64,000 nucleotides of DNA from Bacillota bacterium (lineage in GTDB: Bacteria; Bacillota; Clostridia; Oscillospirales; Acutalibacteraceae): positions 62,001 through 126,000 of the forward strand of contig JAEWDK010000007.1 of NCBI GenBank assembly GCA_023390175.1. Reading direction: 5' to 3'. Position numbers and translations under genes: made by a program. Positions 26,753-35,867 of this stretch are shown piece after piece. Positions within the stretch are counted from its first letter, which is position 1. Each line of letters begins with the position of its first letter. The notes below the pieces were generated by a model, which did not search any database, was not told where the DNA came from, and worked only from the letters and a program-made list of their open reading frames with translations.

Positions 26753-27766
26753 ATGCGCATTTTAGCACTGGAAAGCTCCTGCGATGAAACCGCCGCCGCA
26801 GTGGTGGAGGACGGCCGCAAGGTTTTGTCTTCGGTTATCGCTTCGCAGGTGGAGGAACATAAGCTCTACGGCGGCGTTGTGCCGGAAATCGCTTCCCGCC
26901 GCCACTGCGAGGCCGTTGTGGGGGTAACGCAGCAGGCGCTGGAAGACGCGCACATGGCACTGGAGGAAGTGGACGCAATCGCCGTTACCTACGCGCCCGG
27001 TTTAATCGGCGCGCTTTTGGTGGGCGTCAATTTTGCAAAGGGTCTGGCACTGTCCGCCGGGAAGCCGCTGATTCCGGTGCATCACCTGCGTTCCCATATC
27101 GCCGCCAACTACATCACATCGCCCGAACTCAAACCGCCGTTCCTTTGCCTTGTTGTTTCCGGCGGGCACACCCATATTATTGAGGTGAAGGATTACACCG
27201 ACCTGCGCGTGCTCGGCCGTACCCGTGACGACGCGGCGGGCGAAGCCTTTGACAAAGCGGCCCGCGCCATGGGAATGCCCTACCCGGGCGGCGTGGAAAT
27301 GGATAAAATCGCGCAGAACGGAAATGAAAACGCCTTTCAGCTGCCGCACCCCACCGTGGACGGTTCGGCTTACGACTTCAGCTTTTCCGGGCTGAAAACA
27401 TCGGTCATCAACCTGATTCACAACGCGGAGCAAAAAGGGCAGACGCTGCCTGTGGAAGATTTAGCGGCCTCGTTCCGCAAAGCGGTGGTTGACTGCCTTG
27501 TGAAAAATTTTGTAAAAGCGGCGCAGGACACCGGCAGCACAAAGCTGGTGATTGCGGGCGGCGTTTCCGCCAATTCCCTTTTGCGCAGCCGGCTGCAGCA
27601 GGAATGCAGTACGCGCGGGTGGCAGTTTTACATGCCGCAGCTGTCCCTGTGCGGCGATAATGCGGCGATGGTCGGCTCCCAGGGATATTATGAATATCTG
27701 ACGGGTAAAATAGCGGGGATGGATTTAAATGCATGTGCCGAGATGCCGGTGGACGGGAAAGCATAA
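26753..27766 (+). CDS. tsaD: tRNA N6-adenosine threonylcarbamoyltransferase
   Basis: 337 residues, with AAGGGGAAAAAAGA before the ATG. ILALESSCDETAAAVV is the ASKHA nucleotide-binding start, VHHLRSHIAAN supplies the metal-ligand histidines, and VVSGGHTHI, GEAFDKAARAMGMPYPGG and IAGGVSANSLLR complete the Kae1/TsaD family pattern. It forms t6A37 on ANN-reading tRNAs together with TsaB and TsaE, which are not in this window. Confidence 0.95.
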   Translation: MRILALESSCDETAAAVVEDGRKVLSSVIASQVEEHKLYGGVVPEIASRRHCEAVVGVTQQALEDAHMALEEVDAIAVTYAPGLIGALLVGVNFAKGLALSAGKPLIPVHHLRSHIAANYITSPELKPPFLCLVVSGGHTHIIEVKDYTDLRVLGRTRDDAAGEAFDKAARAMGMPYPGGVEMDKIAQNGNENAFQLPHPTVDGSAYDFSFSGLKTSVINLIHNAEQKGQTLPVEDLAASFRKAVVDCLVKNFVKAAQDTGSTKLVIAGGVSANSLLRSRLQQECSTRGWQFYMPQLSLCGDNAAMVGSQGYYEYLTGKIAGMDLNACAEMPVDGKA

Positions 27767-27935
27767 AAATACAAATAAATTATGAATAATTGTATGTTAA
27801 TACATTTGGTTCTTCAAAAAAAATAATTTGCTAAAAGATTAACAAATTGCCAAATTGTAATTAATTCTATTAAAGGAATGTATTATAATAGTTCTAATTT
27901 CGTTTTAGGCCATTGGGCCGGAAGGAGAAAAAATT

Positions 27936-29699
27936 ATGACCAATAACAAGTCAGTGTTAAACTGGGTCGAAGAGATGAAAAAGCTTGTCTGTCCGGATCA
28001 ATTAGTCTGGATTGACGGTTCTGAGGCACAGCTCGAAGCGCTCCGCGCCGAAGCATGTGCATCGGGCGAAATCATCAAACTGAATCAGGAAAAGCTCCCA
28101 GGATGCTACCTGCACCGTACCGCTGTAAACGACGTTGCACGTGTAGAAGACAGAACCTTTATCTGCTCCCGCAAAGAAGAGGACGCGGGCCCGACCAACC
28201 ACTGGAAGGCACCCCAGGAAGCTTACAAAATGCTTTATGATATTGCAAGGGGCAGTTATAAGGGCCGTACCATGTATGTGATTCCTTATTCCATGGGCCC
28301 GGTAGGTTCTCCTTTGGCAAAAATCGGCGTTGAACTGACCGACTCCATTTATGTTGTTCTAAACATGAGCATTATGGCCCGTGTTGGCCAAAAGGTATGG
28401 GATACCCTCGGCGACAGCGACGGATGGGTTCGCGGCCTGCACTGCAAGTGCGACATTGACGCGGAAAAGAGATACATCTGCCACTTCCCGGAAGACAACA
28501 CCATTATTTCCGTAAACTCCGGTTACGGCGGGAACGTTCTGCTCGGCAAAAAATGCTTTGCTCTGCGTATCGCTTCCTACCTTGGCAAGACCGAAGGCTG
28601 GATGGCTGAGCATATGCTCATCCTCGGCATTCAAAACCCGAAGGGTGAAATCAAATATGTCGCGGCTGCATTCCCGTCTGCCTGCGGCAAGACCAACCTC
28701 GCCATGCTCATTCCGCCGGAGGGCTACATCAAAAAGGGTTACAAGGTTTGGACCGTCGGCGACGATATCGCCTGGATGCGCCAGGGAGCGGACGGCAGAC
28801 TGTATGCAATTAATCCCGAAAACGGATTCTTCGGCGTTGCACCGGGTACTAACAATAAATCCAACCCGAACGCGCTTGCTTCCACAAAATCCGGCACCAT
28901 CTTTACCAACGTTGCCCAAAACCTGGACGACAACACGGTTTGGTGGGAAGGCCTTGACAAGAATCCGCCTAAGAACGCGCTTAACTGGAAGGGCGAGCCT
29001 TGGGATGGTACAACCTCCGATCAAAAGGGTGCTCATCCGAACAGCCGCTTCACTGCGCCTGCTAAGAACTGCCCGTGCGTCAGCCCCGAGTTCGACAAGG
29101 GCACCGGCGTTCCGATTTCCGCAATTATCTTCGGCGGCCGCCGCGCACAGACCACTCCGCTGGTTTATCAGTCCCGCGACTGGAACAACGGCGTGTTCGT
29201 CGGTTCCATCATGGCTTCCGAAACAACTGCAGCCGCAACCGGTGCAGTCGGTGTTGTTCGCCGCGACCCAATGGCAATGCTGCCCTTCTGCGGCTACCAC
29301 ATGGGCGACTACTTCAAGCACTGGATTGAAATGGGTGCGAAGCTTGGCGAACATGCGCCTAAGATCTTCAACGTGAACTGGTTCCGTCTTGACGACGAAG
29401 GCCACTTTATTTGGCCGGGCTTCGGCGACAACCTCCGCGTTCTCGAATGGATCATCAGCCGCTGCGAAGGCAAGGCAGACGCTGTCGAAACTCCGATCGG
29501 CTTTGTTCCGAAGGCGGAAGACATCAACCTGGAAGGCCTTGACTTCAGCATCGATACGCTCAAGAGCATTCTTGAGGTAAAGAAGGATCAGTGGACGAAG
29601 GAGTCCGAGGGCATTGAAGAATTCTACAAGAAGTTTGGCGACAAGCTCCCGACAGAATTGAAAGAACAGCTCGATATCTTAAAGAACAACCTCAAATAA
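27936..29699 (+). CDS. pckG: Phosphoenolpyruvate carboxykinase (GTP)
   Basis: 587 residues, with CCGGAAGGAGAAAAAATT before the ATG. The GTP-type family is clear from the substrate loop GRTMYVIPYSMGP, the nucleotide P-loop AFPSACGKTNLAML (about residue 247), TVGDDIAWMR and the lid-proximal FGGRRAQTTPL. The enzyme links oxaloacetate and PEP. In fermentative Clostridia it may run toward oxaloacetate for succinate or propionate formation, which is inference. It is monocistronic, with a 168-bp upstream gap holding a weak -10 (TATAAT at 27884). Confidence 0.95.
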   Translation: MTNNKSVLNWVEEMKKLVCPDQLVWIDGSEAQLEALRAEACASGEIIKLNQEKLPGCYLHRTAVNDVARVEDRTFICSRKEEDAGPTNHWKAPQEAYKMLYDIARGSYKGRTMYVIPYSMGPVGSPLAKIGVELTDSIYVVLNMSIMARVGQKVWDTLGDSDGWVRGLHCKCDIDAEKRYICHFPEDNTIISVNSGYGGNVLLGKKCFALRIASYLGKTEGWMAEHMLILGIQNPKGEIKYVAAAFPSACGKTNLAMLIPPEGYIKKGYKVWTVGDDIAWMRQGADGRLYAINPENGFFGVAPGTNNKSNPNALASTKSGTIFTNVAQNLDDNTVWWEGLDKNPPKNALNWKGEPWDGTTSDQKGAHPNSRFTAPAKNCPCVSPEFDKGTGVPISAIIFGGRRAQTTPLVYQSRDWNNGVFVGSIMASETTAAATGAVGVVRRDPMAMLPFCGYHMGDYFKHWIEMGAKLGEHAPKIFNVNWFRLDDEGHFIWPGFGDNLRVLEWIISRCEGKADAVETPIGFVPKAEDINLEGLDFSIDTLKSILEVKKDQWTKESEGIEEFYKKFGDKLPTELKEQLDILKNNLK

Positions 29700-29711
29700 T
29701 AAATTCAGCTC

Positions 29712-29745
29712 AGCGGCACTCTGAAAATTCGGAGTGCCGCTTTTT
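29712..29745 (+). terminator. Terminator of pckG
   Basis: A 10-bp stem, AGCGGCACTC / GAGTGCCGCT, with a 10-base loop, followed by TTTTT. Confidence 0.88.
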
Positions 29746-29795
29746 CGTTCCCGCTTTCGCCGAAGTCAGCCTAAAAAAACGATAAGATAATTTGT

Positions 29796-29824
29796 TTGAC
29801 AAATGGCAGGAAAATCAATATACT
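29796..29824 (+). promoter_or_regulatory. Promoter of the TM2-domain gene
   Basis: TTGACA (29796-29801), a 17-bp spacer and TATACT (29819-29824). Confidence 0.75.
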
Positions 29825-29858
29825 ATGTATTAAATAGTATCAATAAGGGGGATTTTTT

Positions 29859-30239
29859 ATGAGATGTACAAGATGCGGCCGTGAAAATCCGCTTGGCGCT
29901 GCTTTTTGCAACGGCTGCGGCGCACCGCTGCCCCAGGCGCAGCCCCAGTCAAACACACCGCCGATTTACAATGCACAGCCGGTTTACAACCCGCAGCCTG
30001 CTTATAATGTGCATCCGGTTTACCCATACCCCATTTCGCATTTGAACCGCTGGATTGCTTTTTTGCTCTGCTTTTTCCTGGGTGTGCTTGGGGTTCACCG
30101 CTTTTATGTAAATAAGGTCGGCACGGGCGTTCTGTACCTTCTGACAGCCGGGCTGTTTGGCATTGGCTGGCTGGTCGATTTGATTATGATCGCCTGCGGC
30201 AGTTTTACCGACGCAGCGGGGCTTCCGTTAAAAGAATAA
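29859..30239 (+). CDS. Zinc-ribbon plus TM2-domain membrane protein
   Basis: 126 residues, with AAGGGGGATTTTTT before the ATG. The N-terminus holds a zinc ribbon of two CxxC pairs (RCTRCGREN and FCNGCGAPL). A Pro/Gln/Tyr-rich linker with four YNxxPVY-like repeats follows. The TM2 domain comes last: two helices with a short turn, including LGVLGVHRFYVNKVG. The biochemical role of TM2 proteins in bacteria is not established. It is monocistronic. Confidence 0.85.
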   Translation: MRCTRCGRENPLGAAFCNGCGAPLPQAQPQSNTPPIYNAQPVYNPQPAYNVHPVYPYPISHLNRWIAFLLCFFLGVLGVHRFYVNKVGTGVLYLLTAGLFGIGWLVDLIMIACGSFTDAAGLPLKE

Positions 30240-30438
30240 ACTGTTTTCTGTGGCTGCCCGTGTGCTTCGGGCAGCCTCTTTTTATCCTCTGCAATTCGCA
30301 TTTTTCTGCGATTCATAATTCAGGTAAAATCGCTGCAATAGTGGAAAAATTCGGATTTTTTTGCAGTTAAATATCAATATTAGCCCAAAAAGTATGAATA
30401 AATTGTTTCCAGTCCAAAAAGTTTGTGTAAATATGACA

Positions 30439-30467
30439 TTGTTTTATTGCTTTGAACTTCTTATAAT
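30439..30467 (+). promoter_or_regulatory. Likely promoter of the NCS2 permease gene
   Basis: TTGTTT (30439-30444), a 17-bp spacer and TATAAT (30462-30467). The leader to the ATG would be about 65 nt. Confidence 0.5.
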
Positions 30468-30489
30468 ATAAGTAATAACAGCGGTATTA

Positions 30490-30519
30490 CCCGGCAAAAA
30501 CTTTGTCGGGCAATTTATT
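30490..30519 (+). promoter_or_regulatory. Hairpin in the permease leader (candidate attenuator)
   Basis: CCCGGCAAA (30490-30498) pairs with TTTGTCGGG (30502-30510), with one G-U pair and a 3-base loop, followed by CAATTTATTTTTTT directly before the AGGAGG ribosome site. It looks like a weak terminator inside the leader. I see no purine riboswitch core upstream, so any control must use another signal. Confidence 0.4.
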
Positions 30520-30538
30520 TTTTTAGGAGGAAAAAAAT

Positions 30539-31981
30539 ATGGCAGGTAGCACAGAAACAGCGTACCATCCAAAGGGTGATTTCTTTAACTTAAAAGGGAA
30601 TCACACCAATGTCCGCACAGAAGTCGGTGCAGGCGTAACCACTTTCTTTGCAATGGCGTACATCATCATTGTAAACCCAACCATGCTTTCCCAAACAGGC
30701 ATGCCGTGGGGTGCGGTTTTCCTTGCAACCATCATTGCTTCGGTTATCGGCACACTGGTTATGGGCTTGTTTGCAAATGTTCCTTACGCACAGGCTCCGG
30801 GCATGGGCCTCAACGCGTTTTTTGTTTTTACGGTTTGCTTTGGCCTGCATTTTAAATGGCAGGAAGCACTTGCCATGGTTTTCATCTGCGGTTTAATCAA
30901 CATTCTGATTACCGTAACCAAGGTTCGTAAATTAATCATTAAATCCATTCCGGAAAGCCTGCAAAACGCCATCGGCGGCGGTATCGGCATTTTCATCGCC
31001 TATATCGGCATTAAGAATGCGGGCCTGATTCAGTTTACCTCCGACCCCGGCACCTACACCCTGCTTGAAAGCAAAACAGTAATTGCGAAAAGCAGCGCAG
31101 TTCCGGCAATTGTTACCTTAAACACCCCGGCTGTGTGGCTTGCCTTAATCGGGATCGCATTAACCGTTATCCTTCTTGTTATGAAGGTAAAAGGCGCAAT
31201 TTTAATCAGCATCATTGTTACGACTCTGCTCGGTATTCCGCTCGGACTTACCACAATGGGGCAGGCTATAAGCTTTAATGAAGCAATCAGCAAGCTTCCC
31301 CAAACCTTTGGCGCTGCGTTCGGCAACCCCGGAATCGGTTCTCTGTTTACCGACCCGTCCAAAATCCCGCTTGTTTTAATGACAATCTTCGCGTTCAGCC
31401 TTTCCGATACCTTTGACACAATTGGTACCTTCATTGGAACAGGCCGTAAAACCGGAATCTTCAGCGCGGAAGATCAAAAGGCGCTGGAATCCAGTAATGG
31501 CTTTAAGTCAAAGATGGACAAGGCATTGTTTGCAGACGCAACCGCAACCTCCATCGGCGCAATCTTCGGTACCTCCAACACCACCACTTATGTGGAAAGC
31601 GCAGCAGGCATCGGCGCGGGTGGCCGCACCGGCTTAACCAGCGTAGTAACCGCCGTCCTGTTTATCGCCAGTGCATTCCTGGCCCCGCTCGTGAGCGCGG
31701 TTCCTTCCGCTGCGACTGCTCCGGCATTGATTGCGGTTGGTATTATGATGCTCAGCGCGTTTAAAGAAATTGCGTGGGATAACCTTGAAGATGCTATCCC
31801 GGCATTCTTTGCAAGCGTGTTTATGGCGTTCTGCTACAGCATTTCTTACGGTATTGCCGCCGGCTTCATTTTCTACTGCATCATCAAGGTGTTCCGCGGC
31901 AAAGCAAAAGAAATTCACCCGATTCTTTGGGTTGCGACCGGCCTGTTCGTTTTGAACTTCGTCATCCTCGCAATCATATAA
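30539..31981 (+). CDS. NCS2-family purine permease (AzgA/PbuG-like)
   Basis: 480 residues, with TTAGGAGGAAAAAAAT before the ATG. About 13 membrane helices are visible. The N-terminal FNLKGNHTNVRTEVGAGVTTF, PYAQAPGMGLNAFF, DTFDTIGTFIGTGRKTG and FGTSNTTTYVESAAGI are conserved parts of the AzgA branch of NCS2, which imports adenine, guanine or hypoxanthine with protons. It is monocistronic with its own terminator. Confidence 0.92.
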   Translation: MAGSTETAYHPKGDFFNLKGNHTNVRTEVGAGVTTFFAMAYIIIVNPTMLSQTGMPWGAVFLATIIASVIGTLVMGLFANVPYAQAPGMGLNAFFVFTVCFGLHFKWQEALAMVFICGLINILITVTKVRKLIIKSIPESLQNAIGGGIGIFIAYIGIKNAGLIQFTSDPGTYTLLESKTVIAKSSAVPAIVTLNTPAVWLALIGIALTVILLVMKVKGAILISIIVTTLLGIPLGLTTMGQAISFNEAISKLPQTFGAAFGNPGIGSLFTDPSKIPLVLMTIFAFSLSDTFDTIGTFIGTGRKTGIFSAEDQKALESSNGFKSKMDKALFADATATSIGAIFGTSNTTTYVESAAGIGAGGRTGLTSVVTAVLFIASAFLAPLVSAVPSAATAPALIAVGIMMLSAFKEIAWDNLEDAIPAFFASVFMAFCYSISYGIAAGFIFYCIIKVFRGKAKEIHPILWVATGLFVLNFVILAII

Positions 31982-32000
31982 TTCACCAATCCTTTTTGGC

Positions 32001-32033
32001 AGCTCCGCATCTTTGGGTGCGGGGCTGTTTTTT
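32001..32033 (+). terminator. Terminator of the NCS2 permease gene
   Basis: A 9-bp stem, AGCTCCGCA / TGCGGGGCT, with an 8-base loop, followed by GTTTTTT. Confidence 0.85.
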
Positions 32034-32095
32034 ATATATTTATTATTTGATTTCGCTGTGATATAATTTAGCCATATTATAATTGAGGTGAAGGT

Positions 32096-32818
32096 ATGCC
32101 CAGATTTTTTATCGACTATGTTCCGGAGGAAAAAACCGTTATTACTGGGGACGACTCCCGGCATATTTCCCGTTCGCTGCGCATGCAGCCGGGGGAAAGG
32201 CTGATTTTGTGCGACAGCGTCGGAACGGATTATAACTGTGAGATAGAGCACGTTGCGGACGACGGCGTTGTTGTGCGCGTGCTCAGCTTTTGCAAAACGG
32301 TTGCCGAACCGAGCGTAAAAGTAACGGTGTATCAGGGGCTGCCGAAAGCCGATAAAATGGACAGCATTGTGCAAAAGGCGGTGGAAACGGGCGCCGTCCG
32401 CATTGTGCCCGTCATGACCGCGCGGTGCGTTTCCAAGCCGGATGAAAAATCGGCGTCAAAAAAAACAGCGCGCTGGCAGAAAATTGCGGAAGAGGCCGCC
32501 AAGCAGAGCGGCCGGGGCGTCATTCCGCAGGTCGCCGCGCTGGCCGGGTTTAAAGCGGCGGTGCAGGAAGCGGCGCATAACGGCGAAATCGTTTTGTTCT
32601 TCGAGGGCGGCGGGCAGAGCATTGCCGAGCTTGTGACGAAAGAAAGCGGAAACCTGTCCATTTTCATCGGGCCGGAAGGCGGGTTTGAACAGGCGGAGGT
32701 GGACTACGTGCTGCAAAGCGGCGGAAAAGCCGGCACGCTCGGCGCGCGGATTCTCCGCACGGAAACCGCTCCGATTGCGGCCCTGGCCGCCATTATGCTG
32801 GCGTCGGGGAATATGTAA
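32096..32818 (+). CDS. rsmE: 16S rRNA (uracil1498-N3)-methyltransferase
   Basis: 240 residues, with GAGGTGAAGGT before the ATG. The N-terminal PUA-like domain includes HISRSLRMQPGERLILCD. The SPOUT domain has QGLPKADKMDSIVQKAVETG, the trefoil-knot loop FIGPEGGFEQAEV and a C-terminal LGARILRTETAPIAAL. It methylates U1498 of 16S rRNA after subunit assembly. Confidence 0.93.
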   Translation: MPRFFIDYVPEEKTVITGDDSRHISRSLRMQPGERLILCDSVGTDYNCEIEHVADDGVVVRVLSFCKTVAEPSVKVTVYQGLPKADKMDSIVQKAVETGAVRIVPVMTARCVSKPDEKSASKKTARWQKIAEEAAKQSGRGVIPQVAALAGFKAAVQEAAHNGEIVLFFEGGGQSIAELVTKESGNLSIFIGPEGGFEQAEVDYVLQSGGKAGTLGARILRTETAPIAALAAIMLASGNM

Positions 32819-32881
32819 AGCGGTGTTTGTGCCGAAGAATAACACGGATGAAGTCAGGCATATTGGAAAGGTTGTTGAATC

Positions 32882-33403
32882 ATGATATTGTCGGGCAAAG
32901 AAATTTTGAAACACATCGGGAAAGAAATTATCATCGAACCGTTTGATCAATCCAGAATTAATCCAAACAGCTACAATTTGTCTTTGCATAATGAGTTGCT
33001 GGTTTATGAAAACAACCGGCTTGATATGAAGCTGGCAAACCCTGTCAAGCAGATTATCATTCCGGAAAGCGGCCTGCTGCTGGAACCGAACAGGCTTTAT
33101 TTGGGGCGGACAAATGAGTTCACAAAAACGGATCAATATGTTCCCATGCTGGAAGGCCGCTCCTCCACGGGCAGGCTGGGTCTTTTCATCCATGTTACCG
33201 CGGGCTTCGGCGATATCGGATTCGCCGGATACTGGACTTTGGAGATTTTTTGCGTTCAGCCATTGGTCATCTATCCGAATGTGGAAATCTGCCAGATTTA
33301 TTATCATGATATTGACGGGGAATATGATTTGTACAGCAGCGGAAAATACCAGAATAATACGGGAATACAGCCAAGCTTATTATACACAGAGTTTAAAAAA
33401 TAA
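32882..33403 (+). CDS. dcd: dCTP deaminase
   Basis: 173 residues, the usual length for the trimeric enzyme. INPNSYNLSLHNEL, LEPNRLYLGRT, the active-site stretch MLEGRSSTGRLGLF, and TAGFGDIGFAGYWTLEI match Dcd/DUT-like proteins. The shape and length favour simple dCTP to dUTP deamination, though bifunctional dCTP deaminase/dUTPases look similar. The ribosome site is weak (GGAAAGG, 13 bases upstream). Confidence 0.9.
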   Translation: MILSGKEILKHIGKEIIIEPFDQSRINPNSYNLSLHNELLVYENNRLDMKLANPVKQIIIPESGLLLEPNRLYLGRTNEFTKTDQYVPMLEGRSSTGRLGLFIHVTAGFGDIGFAGYWTLEIFCVQPLVIYPNVEICQIYYHDIDGEYDLYSSGKYQNNTGIQPSLLYTEFKK

Positions 33404-33479
33404 CAGCCGGGTTGTTCAGGGGAACCGCGAAAGGCACACTGCTTTGCCGGGCCCCGGCTGAAAATACGAGGAATGAAAA

Positions 33480-34205
33480 ATGCAGACTGCTCTGATTACC
33501 GGCGCGTCACGCGGGATCGGCAGCGCAATTGCGCGCCGGCTTGCCGCGGACGGCTTTCGGATTATTGTAAACTATCACACCGCTGAAAAACAGGCGGAAT
33601 ATTTGGCCGCACAATTGAATAATACTCATGGTAAAGGCAGTACCGTCCTTTATCGGGCGGATGTGTCCGACAGGGAGCAGGTTGAGCGGATGTTCCGTGC
33701 GGCCGGCGGGGTTGACGTGCTGGTGAACAACGCGGGTATCGCGCAGCAAAAACTGTTCACCGACATCACGGAGCAGGACTGGAACAGAATGTTTGACGTG
33801 GACGTAAAGGGCGTGTTCCATTGCTGTCAGTGCGCGCTGCCGTACATGATTCATCAAAAACGCGGGAAAATCATCAATATTTCTTCTATGTGGGGGCAGG
33901 TCGGCGCTTCCTGCGAAGTGCATTATTCCGCGGCCAAGGCGGCGGTTATCGGGCTGACAAAGGCGCTTGCCAAGGAAGTGGGGCCGTCCGGCATACAGGT
34001 TAACTGTATTGCGCCGGGTGTGATTCAAACCGAAATGAACGCCAAACTGGATGAGAGCACAATCGATGAACTGAAAGAGGAAACGCCGCTCGGTGTGATT
34101 GGTTCGGCGGAGGACATTGCCGCCGCCGTCAGCTTTTTGGCGGGTGAAAATTCAAATTTTATTACAGGCCAGATTTTGGGTGTAAACGGCGGCATGATTA
34201 TTTAA
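33480..34205 (+). CDS. SDR-family reductase (FabG-like 3-oxoacyl-ACP reductase)
   Basis: 241 residues, with GAGGAATGAAAA before the ATG. The Rossmann motif TGASRGIGSAIA, the NNAG motif and the catalytic Ser and YxxxK (HYSAAKAA) are present, as are PGVIQTEMN and a C-terminal GQILGVNGGMII. FabG uses NADPH to reduce 3-oxoacyl-ACP in fatty acid synthesis. It is not in a fab cluster here, so a different SDR substrate is possible; the motifs do not exclude that. Confidence 0.87.
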   Translation: MQTALITGASRGIGSAIARRLAADGFRIIVNYHTAEKQAEYLAAQLNNTHGKGSTVLYRADVSDREQVERMFRAAGGVDVLVNNAGIAQQKLFTDITEQDWNRMFDVDVKGVFHCCQCALPYMIHQKRGKIINISSMWGQVGASCEVHYSAAKAAVIGLTKALAKEVGPSGIQVNCIAPGVIQTEMNAKLDESTIDELKEETPLGVIGSAEDIAAAVSFLAGENSNFITGQILGVNGGMII

Positions 34206-34269
34206 ATCATATCTTTTCTACCAAATAAATTACAATTGATTCATCTTCATTACAGTACTGTCAGAACTA

Positions 34270-34297
34270 TAGACATTCCCAATAAATATTCTATAAT
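34270..34297 (+). promoter_or_regulatory. Promoter of the DUF3298 lipoprotein gene
   Basis: TAGACA (34270-34275), a 16-bp spacer and TATAAT (34292-34297). Confidence 0.55.
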
Positions 34298-34329
34298 AGA
34301 ATCAGACGGGATGAGAGGAAGAATACTGT

Positions 34330-35808
34330 ATGAAAAATTGCGTTTCCAAACTTGCCGTTTTGCTGCTGACGGTCAGCTTCTGCTTTGCGAACGGCTGTGC
34401 CCCGCGTTCCGCACAGACTGCAGAAAAGGTCCTCTCTTTCTCACAGGGGACGGAGGTAACCGACAAAACCGAGGACGGAATTCACATTCAGACCGCAATC
34501 CCGGTTTTCAGCGGGTTTTCCTCGGCGAAACAGCTGAATGAAAAAATCCGGGGAATATCGGACGACGGGATTGCCGACATAAAACAGGCCGCGCAGGAGC
34601 TGGGGGAAAACGCGGTTCCTGACACACTGTTTTACGAAAGCTATTTTGACAGTTTTTTGGACAATGACCTGCTTTCCGTGTGGGTTACCAATGAAAATTA
34701 TACCGGCGGAGCGCATGGGTCGCGCTGGATAAAATCTTTTACGGTAAACATTCAGACAGGGGAATTTTACAATACGCCCGGCAGCCTTTTTAAAGACCCG
34801 GCCGCGGGGACGAAATTGATCACGGATAAAATAATAAAGGATATACAAAAACAACCGGATGCCTATTTCCCCGAAGCGATACAGACAGTGCAGAGCAAAG
34901 AAGGGAATTACTCCTTTTATTTGGATGGGCAAAACCTGGTTGTTTATTTTGATTTATATGAGCTTGTCCCTTACGCGGGCGGCATGCCGGTTTTCACCTT
35001 CCCATTGGCCGATCTGCAAACAAACCTGCGGCTGGGCAACAACCCCGCCATGGGGGAAGTGCGGTCGAACGGAATGAATATCGCCTTTGAGCACAGAGTG
35101 ATTTCCGACGAAAAAGGGGTTTGGCTGCCGTTGAAGGATACGGCGAACGCACTTTGCCATACGGTGGAAGAGAATAACGGAAAATACACCGTGGACGGAA
35201 GGCCGGTTTTGCCGGTTATGATGAACGGCGCGGCGTATATGCCGATTCCGTATTTTACCGACCTTGAAAAAGAGTTTGCCATAAAAGGGTTTGCTGTGTA
35301 CGACGGCAAGGTGCTGCGCATGTTTACGCAAACTGCCCGCAGCCTGGAGGAAGAAAACCTTTTGGGCGGGGCTTCTTCCAATGGTACAAACAAAGAAACG
35401 CCGGTCAGCAGCATAAACAGCAGTTCTGCCGACGAAAATACGGAAGAGATTTTAGCCTATATCAAAAATTTCGATTCGGCCGGCGGGCAGGTCACTTACG
35501 ACCCGATTGAGTGGGTTACGGCACAGGATACAAAGCGGATGAAGGAGCTGGGGCTGAAAAAAGAAGATATGCCGAACGGGTTTCATATTTATAACCCATC
35601 CAAAGAAACAGAAAATTTAAAGCTTTCCCCGAACGCTGCATTTGATATCGTTTACTGGAATAATGAAATGGTCGAGAATGGGCATATGGCGGTCAGCCGG
35701 GAAAAGTTTGCGCAGCGCTTAAATCAGGAACATGCTTCCGAATTTCCATTCCATCTGACGGTGAAAGACGATGTAATCACAAAAGTGCAGGAACAATATG
35801 TACCGTAA
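34330..35808 (+). CDS. Lipoprotein with DUF4163/DUF3298-type (RsiV-like) region
   Basis: 492 residues. A lipobox ends at Cys 20 of the mature start (SFCFANGC), giving a membrane-anchored extracellular protein. Residues about 45-230 show TDKTEDGIHIQTAIPVFSG, WVTNENYTGGAHGSRW, TGEFYNTPGSLFKD and VVYFDLYELVPYAGG, the sequence style of DUF4163/DUF3298 found in RsiV and related proteins that bind lysozyme or act as receptors. The C-terminal half is unassigned. No sigma factor gene adjoins it, so an anti-sigma role is unlikely. Confidence 0.8.
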   Translation: MKNCVSKLAVLLLTVSFCFANGCAPRSAQTAEKVLSFSQGTEVTDKTEDGIHIQTAIPVFSGFSSAKQLNEKIRGISDDGIADIKQAAQELGENAVPDTLFYESYFDSFLDNDLLSVWVTNENYTGGAHGSRWIKSFTVNIQTGEFYNTPGSLFKDPAAGTKLITDKIIKDIQKQPDAYFPEAIQTVQSKEGNYSFYLDGQNLVVYFDLYELVPYAGGMPVFTFPLADLQTNLRLGNNPAMGEVRSNGMNIAFEHRVISDEKGVWLPLKDTANALCHTVEENNGKYTVDGRPVLPVMMNGAAYMPIPYFTDLEKEFAIKGFAVYDGKVLRMFTQTARSLEEENLLGGASSNGTNKETPVSSINSSSADENTEEILAYIKNFDSAGGQVTYDPIEWVTAQDTKRMKELGLKKEDMPNGFHIYNPSKETENLKLSPNAAFDIVYWNNEMVENGHMAVSREKFAQRLNQEHASEFPFHLTVKDDVITKVQEQYVP

Positions 35809-35867
35809 GCTTCTGTAGGAAATTTGACGGACATTTGTGAAAATATAAACCGAGAAGGAGGATGAAA

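Noticed and set aside
28359..29405. 348-residue open frame on the minus strand opposite pckG
   Set aside because: Shadow of the highly biased pckG codon pattern; no start signals and no recognisable protein.
30300..30538. Purine riboswitch upstream of the NCS2 permease
   Set aside because: The conserved purine aptamer loops (TATA..., CCGTAAAT-like) are not present; only a simple hairpin is seen.
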